A stretch of 64,000 nt of DNA. Source: Dugong dugon (Eukaryota > Chordata > Mammalia > Sirenia > Dugongidae). The notes under the pieces were generated by a model. The model searched no databases, had not been told where the DNA came from, and saw only the letters and a program-made list of their open reading frames with translations. The stretch lies in contig CM057468.1 of NCBI GenBank assembly GCA_030035585.1, positions 52,510,145 through 52,574,144 of the forward strand, in the 5' to 3' direction. The position numbers were made by a program, and so were the translations under genes. The stretch's first letter is position 1; the number at the start of each line of letters is the position of its first letter. Shown here in pieces: positions 55,075 to 64,000 of the stretch.

Positions 55075-55845
55075 CCCCCAAAAATGTATAGGCTCTTGAA
55101 TCAGGGTGTGTGCAACTTTACTAAAGTTCTTAGGGCTTGAGCTTCCTCTGTAACTTCAAGATGATAGTAATAAAATTGTGGTGAGAATCAAATGATATAA
55201 TGCATATGTTGCAGGTTGGGTTTCCAGGGACACAGATTATGAGATGGAAATTTGCATGCAGGAAGGTTATTGGGGAGAGCTCTTGGGATCAATACCTTTG
55301 GGAAAGTGAAGATGGCAGGATTGAGCAGAGGGAGAAGGTGAACTGGGATGCGGTTGCAAGAAAAGCCTCACTAACCCCAGGGAGGCTACAGAACTACAGT
55401 AGTCCTTCAGAGTTATCCTGAATTGCGACAAGGGGATTGGTCCTTATATCCTGACATTCACCAGTCATTGGATGTGAGCAGTTCCCAGGATGGGGATGTA
55501 ATCTTGGGCAAGGAAATGCTCTTCTGCAGAGGGCAATTCTTGGAGAGGGACTCAGTGGATAGCAGTCAATCACCAACACTCCCAGCAGGTGGGGGGTGTG
55601 AGTGCTTCAGCCCTGAAGTAAGTGACAGATCTAGGTGTGCACTGTAGATCTACTAAGATTCACTTGCGTCTCAGATACACTTGCTTCATATAATATGTTC
55701 TGCGAGTAGCTTTTCCAGGATGCTAGTGGGCTTCTTTTCCTGGGGAAACTTACAAGAGGAGGTGAGTGGAATGAGTTAGAGCCCGCACTGCAGTAGCTGC
55801 TCTTGAGATTGCAACTGATACTCATTGTCTTCTCCCTTTACTACC
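55075..55845. other. Unassigned; perhaps ERVL internal DNA
   Basis: May continue the ERVL sequence to its right, but no protein match is readable. Confidence 0.3.
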
Positions 55846-55849
55846 CATT

Positions 55850-56960
55850 CTAAGTTCCTCTTCCCCTGTCTAGCATCTTTACTGGTTCAAGTGACTTATT
55901 TGTTGGGTGCAAACCAGGCTGTGACTTCTCCACTTATTCTCTTCTCATCAAAATTTGGCAGAGGACTATCAAGAGACACACTGCTCCCAATCTATAATAG
56001 CAGCCATACTTCCTCTTGATCGGGGTCAATTACTCTTGCCAGGATGGTGATTCCTTTCCTTGTCTGCTGTTCTCTTGGTATGAGGAATCTGAACTAACTG
56101 AGTGGCAGCCACACCTTATTGTTTAATGGGAAACTTAATGTGTCCCTTGGTGGAAGTGGGCCACCAATGATGATGTGAACCACTGAATCTTTGTAGGTTT
56201 TATCTCCCACCATCTATAGGGCATATATCTTACAAGGTGTCCAGCATATGCTACTTCTTGCTCCTTGGGTCCAAATAACAATGTCATCAATATAGTGGAC
56301 CAATGCAGTGTTCTGCAGATTGTTCAGGGGCCCAGGTTTCTTTGGAACTGTATTTTGACAGAGAATGTGGAGTTAACATAGCCCTGGGCAAGACAATAAA
56401 TATCTACTGCTGTTTTTCCCGGTGAAAGAACTGTTTCTGATCCTGCTTTTTGATAGAGATGGAAAAGAGTACATTTGTCAGATCCATGGCTGCAAACCAT
56501 GTACCTGAAATGATGTTAATCTGCTTTAGCCAAGATATCACATTTGGCATCACAGCTGCAATTGGGGCTATTGTGTAGTTGAGTTTGCACAGTGCACAGT
56601 CTTCCTCCAGGATTTGTCTGGGTTTTGTACAGGCCAAACTGGTGAATTAAATAGCAATGTGATGAGGATCATCACCCCTGCATCCTTTAGATCTGCCATT
56701 CTGCCCAGGGGACATGATATTGGTTTTGATTTACTGTCTTGGCTGGGGTAAGGGAAGGGAAGCTTCAAAGGCCTCCACCTTGGCTTTTCCACAATGATTT
56801 ATGGGAGTTCTGCCAATAACCTAGTATGTTCATTCCAATTACATATTCAGGGACAGGGAAATGACTACTGGGTGGGTCCGGGAACAAAATGTACCCGCTC
56901 TGAGCCAGATATAATTTATTACCTGTAATCAGCATATAATTTTCATAAAATTGTTGGGTT
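55850..56960 (-). pseudogene. ERVL pol fragment (RT)
   Basis: Class III (ERVL) RT pieces: LGRMADLKDAGVMI and FNSPVWPV (56568-56792), IAPIAAVMPN and GTWFAAMDLTNVLFSISI (56404-56637, motif A), and VHYIDDIV with the YIDD catalytic motif at 56283-56294. The pieces lie in different frames. No LTR in matching orientation is seen next to it. Confidence 0.82.
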
Positions 56961-56964
56961 TATT

Positions 56965-57446
56965 GTATGATTTTTTTATTGTGGCAAATATATAAGTAAC
57001 AAAACATTTGCCACCTGAACATTCTTCACATGTACAGTTCAGTGACAACTTATAGTCATCATGGTGTTCAACCACCACCCTATCCATTCCCAAATTTTCC
57101 CATCACCCTTGACAAATCTCATTGTCCCCTAAGTGTTGAGTCCTCCTTTCTCCTTCCTTCCTGCCTCTGGTCATCACCACTAAACTTTAGTCTCCATACT
57201 TTTGCCTATTCTAGATATTTCATGTAAGTGAGATCATACAATATTGTCCTTTTGTAACCGACTTGTTTCGCTCAGCATAATGTTTTCAAGGTTCATCCAT
57301 GTTGTGGCATGCACCAGGACTTCGTTTCTCTTTATGGGTGAGTAATATACCGTTGTAAGTATATACCACATTTGGTTTATCCATTTGTCTGTTGATGGAT
57401 GTTTAGGCTGTTCCCACCATTTGGCTATTGTGAATACTGCTCAATG
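56965..57446 (-). repeat. L1 3' UTR inserted in ERVL
   Basis: tattgtggcaaatatataag, gttcatccatgttgtggcat, tttatccatttgtctgttga. The flanks ttgtatgat and ttatatgat may be a target duplication. Confidence 0.8.
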
Positions 57447-57449
57447 TAT

Positions 57450-59340
57450 TATATGATTTTTTTTTTTTTTACCAAAACATCAGAATTGGTCCAGAGCATG
57501 TCCCATATTTACTTTAGGCCTTACTTGCCTTGAGCCACAGTGAAACTTGCATTTTAATGTTCAATCCTTACTTAAATAACCGCATGTTTGTTCATTCTTT
57601 AAAAAATAAACTTCAGGAAGGGATTGGAATGAGGAAATAGAAGGCTGACCAGAGGCTAAACAGCTTCTTCTTTCTGACACTGGCCTGGATGTACTCGTAT
57701 AGGAGACGGGTACCTGCCCTAGAGCAAAGTAAGTTTCAGGAGAAGAAGGTACTTCTTACACCAGACACAGAATATCAAATAAACAAGAGAGAGGAAGAAG
57801 GTGAATTTGAAAGGACTCCAGTGTTTTAGTCTTGGGTATCTGTTCCCCACTGACTTTTTACGAAAAGCTGCTGCTCTGCCTGTGGTCAGCTCTAACAGTG
57901 AGGTTCCATCCAAGCACTGGCTCAGACAGATACTCCTGGACCTGGTGCTGCTGCTGTTGGTGGGTACTCTTTGTGTTTGTTCCTGCATCTCTCTACCTCA
58001 CAGGTGAACACCTTTTAGGGTATCTGCCCAGCTTACAAGCCAACAAATTCCCTTTTCTAGGAATTGATCCCTCCCCTATATGGTCCCCAGGAATGGGTAC
58101 CTAGCAGTCAGGTATTGCTGACAGATCCTGGCCAAAGCTGACTGGTGCAGGGATAGACACATGACCAATCATTTTCTCTCTTGGAAATTTGGAGTTGTGA
58201 TTATGAGAGACAACAGTTCTCTATACTTCCATCTCTAATGTGTAATTTAGGAGCCATGGAGTAGCCATCTTCTTCCCATCATGAAAGTCACCAAGCAAAA
58301 GACCAGACTGCAGAGAGAGAAGGACAGTTCTGCCCTTGCTTCCAGTCCAGGTCTGTCCTCTGAACATCTGTTATGCATATCCTCTTTGCTCCTCAATGGT
58401 TACTCCATCACATCTTGGCTTGCACTGATATTACTCTTTTGTATGTGTATTGCTTTTCTCTCCAACTGTATTTACTCCAAAGGTTTTCATTTCCATGAGT
58501 TAGGATCTTACTTACATTCATCAGTCAATTCGAATCATCACCTAGAATGTTACAAGTTAGGATCTTACTTATATTCATCAGTCAATTCGAATCATCACCT
58601 AGAATGTTACAAGTGCTGTGGTTTGAGTGCATACAAAGATGGCACCGGAACAGAGAACAGAGGAGCTGTGATGCCTGGGATTTGATCACCAACCTCTCCT
58701 TGTGCCAACAGCCCCATTGTTCTCACATTCACAGGTTTTACGTTTTGCTGTGTATATGTTTATCCTCTCTGCCTTTGTTCTGTTACAGTCTTTGTATATG
58801 CCCTTGCTCTTGTACTTCCTCTGGAAGCTCTGTTGCCAGGAAACAAAGAAAGGCCAAAGCTCTTGACGTGAAACTCAGTGTTAATAAGAAAAGAGAGAAG
58901 GAAAGTTGGCAGACAGCAGGTGTGCTTTGGGGCTGCTTAAATTAACACCAGAAATGAATTTTTGACAACACCAAGATAAAGAAAATTGTGAAGGATTCAA
59001 CAATTACTAGGGTAATAAAGTTATTCTGTGCCAGAAATTTCCCAATAAAGAGAATGGAATTGGTGCTTAGTGCGTGGCTTGAACACAAAGTCAGCTTGCT
59101 TTGTGGTTTTAACTCAAGCAGAACGCTTTTGATAACTAAGGAAGAACAGTTTAAGAACACTGGAAATTGACCCATATACCTGACACCAGAAATTTTATTT
59201 CTAAATTTTTTTTAACGATTAAAACAAGTTCTATTTATATTTTTTCCTGGTGGTATAACCTTCTCACTGCCTATCATTCTGCTATATACAGTGTGTATTA
59301 AATAAATACTACATGTATGCATTAATGAATACCTAAATAG
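57450..59340. other. Unassigned sequence
   Basis: No gene recognised. Short ORFs with hydrophobic stretches (57801-58007) have no start context or homology I can name. A 57-bp tandem duplication lies at 58499-58612. Confidence 0.3.
58499..58612. repeat. 57-bp tandem duplication
   Basis: Two adjacent units beginning gttaggatcttactta, differing at one base (ttacattca / ttatattca). Confidence 0.95.
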
Positions 59341-59344
59341 TGAC

Positions 59345-59520
59345 TTAGAACAGTGCTTCTGAAATTTTAATGTGTGCCAGAATCACCTGAGGATCTTGTT
59401 AAAATGCAGATTCTGATTCATTCAGTAGGTCTAGGTGGGGCCTGAGATTCTGCGTTCTTAACAGCATCCCAGGTGATACCTACACTGCTGGCCCATGGAC
59501 TGCACTTTGAATAGCAAGGA
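59345..59520 (+). repeat. MER5A-type DNA transposon
   Basis: cagtgcttctgaaattttaa, agaatcacctgaggatcttg, ctaggtggggcctgagattc, cccaggtgatacctacactg. Confidence 0.85.
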
Positions 59521-59599
59521 TTTAGAAGAGTGGAAAGAAAAGACTTTCGTATTTTTTCTCCTATGTCTAAGTCAGTGGTAAGATGGATTGAGAACTGTA

Positions 59600-59735
59600 T
59601 GCAGTTGGAGGTCTACAGACCTGGGTTCTAATCCTGACCCTGGCACTAATTAGCCCCAAAACTTTGGACACATCAGTTACCCTCTTTGGACCTCAATTTT
59701 CAGTCATGTAAAATGAGGGGGTAGGGCTAGAACAT
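59600..59735 (+). repeat. MIR fragment
   Basis: gacctgggttctaatcctga, ctctttggacctcaattttc. Confidence 0.75.
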
Positions 59736-60084
59736 ATTTCAGTCTGTCCTGAGGCGTCTTATAGCTCTGCAGATGTGCTTCAGGGACCCCGAACGGAAGT
59801 GTGACGGGGAAGAGGAGCAGTGGAGGCAACTGAGAAGGTGCCATTATTTAGAAAGCTAGGAGAATAAGCAAGACTGTGTTTTGTCACTCAGAAGGGGGCT
59901 TTAAGAAGGACGTGGTAGTCAATGTTGTCAACACTTTCACTAAATTGTCATTCAACACAATATATAAGATGGCATGGTTCCCACTTCTGGGATTTTAATG
60001 CATGGTTTATTCTGAAGAAGTCTGAAAATTATTCTATACCTAGCTCTTTATTAGGTGGTACAAACATAACAGTGACTGAGAGTG

Positions 60085-60172
60085 GCACAGGACTGGGCAG
60101 TTTTTCGTTCTGTTGCGCGTATAGGGTTGCTATGAGTTGGAGCCAACTTGATGGCATCTAACAAAAACAACA
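60085..60172 (+). repeat. RTE 3' end fragment
   Basis: cacaggactgggcagttttt, ttgctatgagttggagccaa, ctaacaaaaacaaca; sense orientation. Confidence 0.8.
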
Positions 60173-60244
60173 GAATACTTAAGATCATTCTTCATCTGTC
60201 TTTATCCCTCAGGTGTATTAGTTCACTTGTTGTTTGATGTCTCT

Positions 60245-60715
60245 GTTGTTGTTAGCTGCCATCAAGTAGATTCCGATTTATAGATGCCTTATGTACAACA
60301 AAACAAAATGTCACCTGGTCCTGCATCATCCTCACAATCGTCAGCATGTTTGAGTCCATTATTGCTGCTCTTGTGCCATCCATCTCACTGAGGGTCTCCC
60401 ATGCCCTCACTGGCCCTGTACTTCACCAAGCATGATGTCCTCCTCCAGCAATTGCTCCCTCCTAATGACTTGTCCAAAGCAAGCTGGTCAGACAATGTTC
60501 CATTGTGATCAGAAAGGTTTTTATTGGCTAATTTTCAGAAGTAGATCCCCAGGCCTTTCTTCCTAGTCTATCTTAGTCTGGAAGCTCCTCCAAAACCTAT
60601 TCACCATGGGTAATCCTGCTGGTATTTGAAATACTGGCAGCATAGCTTCCAGCATCATAGCAACATGTAAGCCACCACAATACGACAAACTGACAGATGA
60701 GTGGTGGCTGATGTT
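60245..60715 (-). repeat. Composite RTE-tailed repeat
   Basis: Second copy of the composite at 38800-39232, better preserved: cttgttgtttgatg flank, ttgttgttagctgccatcaa, aagcatgatgtcctcctcca, gaagtagatccccaggcctt, acgacaaactgacagatgag. Confidence 0.78.
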
Positions 60716-60719
60716 TCTA

Positions 60720-61230
60720 AGAGGTTGTAAATAGTGAGGGGATAGTATTGGGAGCAGAAAATGCATGTGACCTCAATGGATCACTTCATTTCTCTGCAGT
60801 GTCTGCCATTACCACAAATGAGCTTCTTGGATGAGATCATGACTTAGGCCCCTCACAGCTCTTATGTCCAAAAATTTTAATCTGCTGGGGGGAAGGAAGG
60901 AAGAAAGGGAAGTACCAGCTGAAAGAGTCAGAAGCCGCAGCAGAAGCTGTCTTGCTGTGTCTGTGGTCCGATCCACTCTCCTTCCTTCCCTCTGGTTCCC
61001 AGTGGGCCTTTTCTGCACACTTCCTTGGAAATGGGTAAGTGACTGACTCATTCACTGCCACTCTTGAGCCAAGTTCCAAGAGGAGCTGATGGTCAAAGCC
61101 TCATCGTGTGTGAGGCATACATGTGGAGATCACTTTTATGTCCTCTCTTTATTTCCAGGAAAGAGACAGGAGGTGGGGGAAAGGTAAAATTTCCGGCAAT
61201 ATATGTTTTTAGTTAGAAAACATTTTTTTT
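60720..61230. other. Unassigned sequence
   Basis: Overlapping ORFs on both strands (60809-61079) without family features. Confidence 0.3.
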
Positions 61231-61231
61231 T

Positions 61232-61615
61232 CTCATCCATGGCTGCACATTAGAATCACCTACAGTACTTTAAAAACCACTGAAGTCCAAGCCCTGCCCC
61301 TGCTGTTGTGTGCCCTCGAGTTGATTCCAACTGACAGTGACCCTATAGGACAGAGGAGAACTGCTGCCTAGGGTTTCCTAGGCTGTAAATATTTACAGAG
61401 CAGATCGCCAGGTCTTTTACCCCCACGGAGCTGCTGGTGGGTTCAAACCTACCTTTCAGTTAACAGGTGAACGCTTAACCGTTGCGGCACCCAGTGCTCC
61501 TGGAGGTTCTGTTTTAATTGGTGTGGGGTGGGGCTCAGGCAGATATGTTTTTATTTTGATTTTTTTGAAGGTCCCCAGGTGATCCTAATGGGTAATCAGG
61601 GATGAGAACTGGCTT
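61232..61615 (+). repeat. MER5-type DNA transposon split by AfroSINE
   Basis: ctgcacattagaatcaccta, aaccactgaagtccaagccc before the SINE; gtggggctcaggcagatatg and ggtccccaggtgatcctaat after it. Confidence 0.75.
61300..61502 (-). mobile_element. AfroSINE, long form
   Basis: Antisense copy: tgtgtgccctcgagttgatt, gatcgccaggtcttttaccc, cttaaccgttgcggcaccca. Confidence 0.88.
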
Positions 61616-61619
61616 AACA

Positions 61620-62570
61620 CTTAGACTTAGTGCTTCTCTTCTTCTTTCAGCATAACTATGGGCAGGCAATTTGCCCTGAGTCCTCAACTGCTCAATAAGA
61701 AGCCTGTGATGAATGAGGGCAGACATTATTTAAAGGCCATGTTGATCTGGACAGAACTGTTAAGTTAACCTTCTGCTAAAAGTGATGTGTCCGCAGGCTC
61801 CCGCCATATTTTAGCTTCTGCAGTGTCAGGCGATCGATGGCTCTGGTGGGTGACTCCAAACCAGGCCAGAGGTTCTCAGGTAGCAGGGACTTCGAGCTGG
61901 TGTTCCAGGGACCGAGCAGTGCTTCCCCTAACCTCAGCATACGTGATTGGAGGGATGCTTTAGCTCAGCATAAGCTCCCTGGATAGCAGGGCCTGTCTCT
62001 GTCTCAATTTGCCAGACAATGGACAAATGTGGTGGAAACGTGCTCATGTACTTCTTGCTTGGGAGTGAAATTCAGAGCCCAATGTCATGGGCCCTAAGAC
62101 TAGGTTCCACAGTGGGGAGTGGTGTTGTCTCTCTGCTCCTTCATTTCTCCTTGTGGTTTCAACCAGGACCTGCTGACAGCTCCCACATCTGCAGGTCTCT
62201 ACCAATTTTTGACTATTTACCTGTTGAAAGCATCCACCTGTGTATCTCGTGGGCTCCCCCAAAATCCAACATTGAAAAAGCTCCTGAAACAGAAATTGGC
62301 AGCTAGCTGTTGAGCAGAGGTGGGAGAAGGAGAAAAAAGGCAGCCCATGCATCCCTTTCTCAATCAGCTGAGCACTGAGGAAAGACTTTGAATTGAATGT
62401 GAGCTGAAAAGTTCTGACTTTGATCACAATGAATATTTTAATATCTAAAATTGAGACTTTCTAATATCTCCATATTAGAAGAAACAATGTTTTGGCAAAA
62501 ATAATTTTACATGATTACCCCCTTTTAAGTTCAGCTCATTTAATAAACCATGCAAAAGCAATTAATTGTA
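61620..62570. other. Unassigned sequence
   Basis: Opposed ORFs at 62019-62427 (95 and 127 codons) overlap and show no protein family; no repeat named. Confidence 0.3.
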
Positions 62571-62574
62571 TTGT

Positions 62575-62596
62575 AAAAAAAAAAAAAAAAAAAAAC
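62575..62596. repeat. Poly(A) run
   Basis: 22 consecutive A; no retroposed gene is recognisable before it. Confidence 0.9.
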
Positions 62597-62722
62597 TCCT
62601 GTAAATGTTCTCCTTTTATTATCATTCCAATCTTGGTGAACAGCAGCTCCACACACAACACTTGGGCCAAACATACCGGTCTCTACTTAGTCTCTTCCCT
62701 CTTCCTCACGAGCAATTAATGG

Positions 62723-63185
62723 AATGAACACTTACTGAGCATCTACTATGTTCTACCCACTGTTCTGGCCCAGTGGTGAGTAAGCCCGACAAGGCCTGCT
62801 CTCATGGAGCTTATAGTCAAATGGGGAGGCGGGTAGGAAACAAGCAATAAAGGCATAATTCAATTTCAGAGAGTGAGCAGAGCTATGAAGAAAATAAATC
62901 AGTGGGAAAGAGAATGATGGGGAAAACTGCTTTAGAAAATGTGGTCAGAGGGAACACTTGGACAATGAGAGCCATGGAAATATCAAGGGATGATTGTTAG
63001 AGATACAGAAAACAGCAAGTGCCTGGCCCTGAGGCAGGAACCAACTTGTGTTTAAAAATGAGAGAGACTGGTATGTCTGGAGAGTAGTGGGCCAAGGGGT
63101 GATGAAGGGGGCCTGATCACACTGGACCATATAGGACACAATAAAGATGTTGGATTTCATTGAGTTTTATTTTACTCCTGTAGTA
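62723..63185 (+). repeat. Ancient mammalian interspersed repeat
   Basis: tgagcatctactatgttcta, tgctctcatggagcttatag, aagtgcctggccctgaggca, gttggatttcattgagtttt. Family name not certain; the same type as 561-690. Confidence 0.55.
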
Positions 63186-63189
63186 TCAG

Positions 63190-63615
63190 TTCACACGGTA
63201 TCCCTTTTATCTAGCCCTTTCTTTCCACTCTCTTAGTCACATCTTCGTCAAGACCCTGTTGCCTTTTAGGTAGACTGTTGTAACATCTTTCAACCCTTCC
63301 CGACCTTTTCTAACTCCTCTTCCTCCTCAGGCTCCTTTGCTGGCTCCTCTTTCCTCTCCTCACCCCTTAACTCTCAGCAGGCTCCAGGCTTCTCTCCTAC
63401 TGCTTTCAGGGGTGCCGCCCTAGGCCAGCACACCCCAGCTTCTGTTTTGGACCAAGGAGCAGTGTCTGGTTAATCATCTTTCTCAGCTTGTGGCACATTA
63501 TTGTAATTAAAACTGGCAAGTTCCTTACTTGACAGAAGGATTGATATCTCTTTTTATCTCACTCTCTTTCCTTCTCCCTGTCCCCATTTTAATGTGCATA
63601 TTTTTATTTGGAGTT
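63190..63615. other. Unassigned sequence
   Basis: CT-rich, no gene recognised. Confidence 0.3.
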
Positions 63616-63616
63616 G

Positions 63617-64000
63617 TATTAGTGTCTTAAGGCTGCCTTAACAAAGTACCACAAACTGAGTGACTTAAAACAACAGAAACATTATTTTCATACAGATCAG
63701 GAGTCTAGAAGTCTGAACTCAGTGTCAGCAGGGTCATGTTCTCTCTGAAGCTCTAGGGGAGAAGGCTTCCTTGTCTTTTCTAGTTTCTAGTAGCCCCCAG
63801 CAATCCTTGGTTTGTGTCAGCATATCTCCCATCTCTGCCTTTTCGCTCTGTGCCTCTCTGACTCTGTATTCTTCTTCTCCTTTTACATGGACACCAGTCA
63901 TATTGGATTAGGACCCACCCTATACCAGTATGACCTCATATTAATTTTACTAATTATACATCTTTAAAGATGCTGCTTCCACGTAAGGTCACATTCACAG
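63617..64000 (-). repeat. MLT1-type MaLR LTR, cut by window edge
   Basis: Antisense: tattagtgtcttaaggctgc, aagtaccacaaactgagtga, gaagtctgaactcagtgtca, aggtcacattcac. Older than the six tgtcttag-type copies. Confidence 0.8.

Noticed and set aside
53590..56960. One ERVL provirus made of the LTR at 53590 and the pol at 55850
   Set aside because: The LTR reads plus and the pol minus, so they cannot be parts of one simple insertion.
57801..58104. ORFs with a Leu-rich, membrane-like stretch
   Set aside because: Overlapping frames with stops close by; no splice or promoter evidence to call an exon or an env piece.
62019..62427. Opposed ORFs of 95 and 127 codons
   Set aside because: They overlap on opposite strands and neither resembles a known protein.

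Overview
This is a gene-poor stretch of mammalian nuclear DNA. tRNA-derived SINEs of the AfroSINE type, RTE (BovB-like) LINE fragments whose 3' end resembles the SINE tail, and L1 with an afrotherian-looking 3' UTR point to an afrotherian, most likely an elephant. The species call is inference from repeat types. I found no host protein-coding exon, tRNA, rRNA, CRISPR array or bacterial signal that I can support. The window is best read as intergenic or intronic DNA built from several generations of retroelements.

Region by region. 1-2.7 kb: RTE, L1 and MaLR-like LTR fragments and an AfroSINE. 2.7-10.5 kb: a class I (gammaretrovirus-like) provirus on the minus strand (called ERV-A here) with two LTRs, a 4-bp target duplication, a long AT-rich leader, a gag remnant and a decayed pol. 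Where env should be, it has a short ORF with an immunoglobulin V-set-like segment resembling SIRP proteins. 10.5-16.5 kb: L2, MIR, HAL1 and AfroSINE copies. 16.5-24.5 kb: a second, related minus-strand class I provirus (ERV-B) with gag, protease, RNase H, integrase and env remnants; its 5' LTR is truncated and it carries two AfroSINEs and one MaLR-like LTR. 24.5-38.2 kb: a nested stack. An RTE copy was split by a near full-length minus-strand L1 (16-bp target duplication). That L1 was split in turn by a plus-strand ORF1-only L1 derivative (HAL1-like, 16-bp duplication) and by two MaLR-like LTRs. 38.2-64 kb: sparser old repeats (HAL1, L2, MIR, MER5, ERVL pol, L1 3' ends, RTE), a nested inverted repeat near 40.1-40.5 kb, and long stretches in which I recognise nothing.

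No element looks autonomous. Both proviruses lack the RT palm segment that would carry YxDD, the L1 copies are interrupted, and the RTE catalytic motif is degraded. The observation most worth following is the Ig-like ORF of ERV-A at 3312-3725. It starts on a 4-nt overlap with the pol stop, begins with a signal-peptide-like segment, shows the V-set B-strand Cys and C-strand Trp with SIRP-like spacing, and runs into a hydrophobic segment resembling the env membrane anchor of ERV-B. This suggests a retrovirus lineage that exchanged most of env for part of a host SIRP-like gene. One in-frame amber codon and the missing second half of the Ig fold mean this copy is either decayed or a rearranged remnant.
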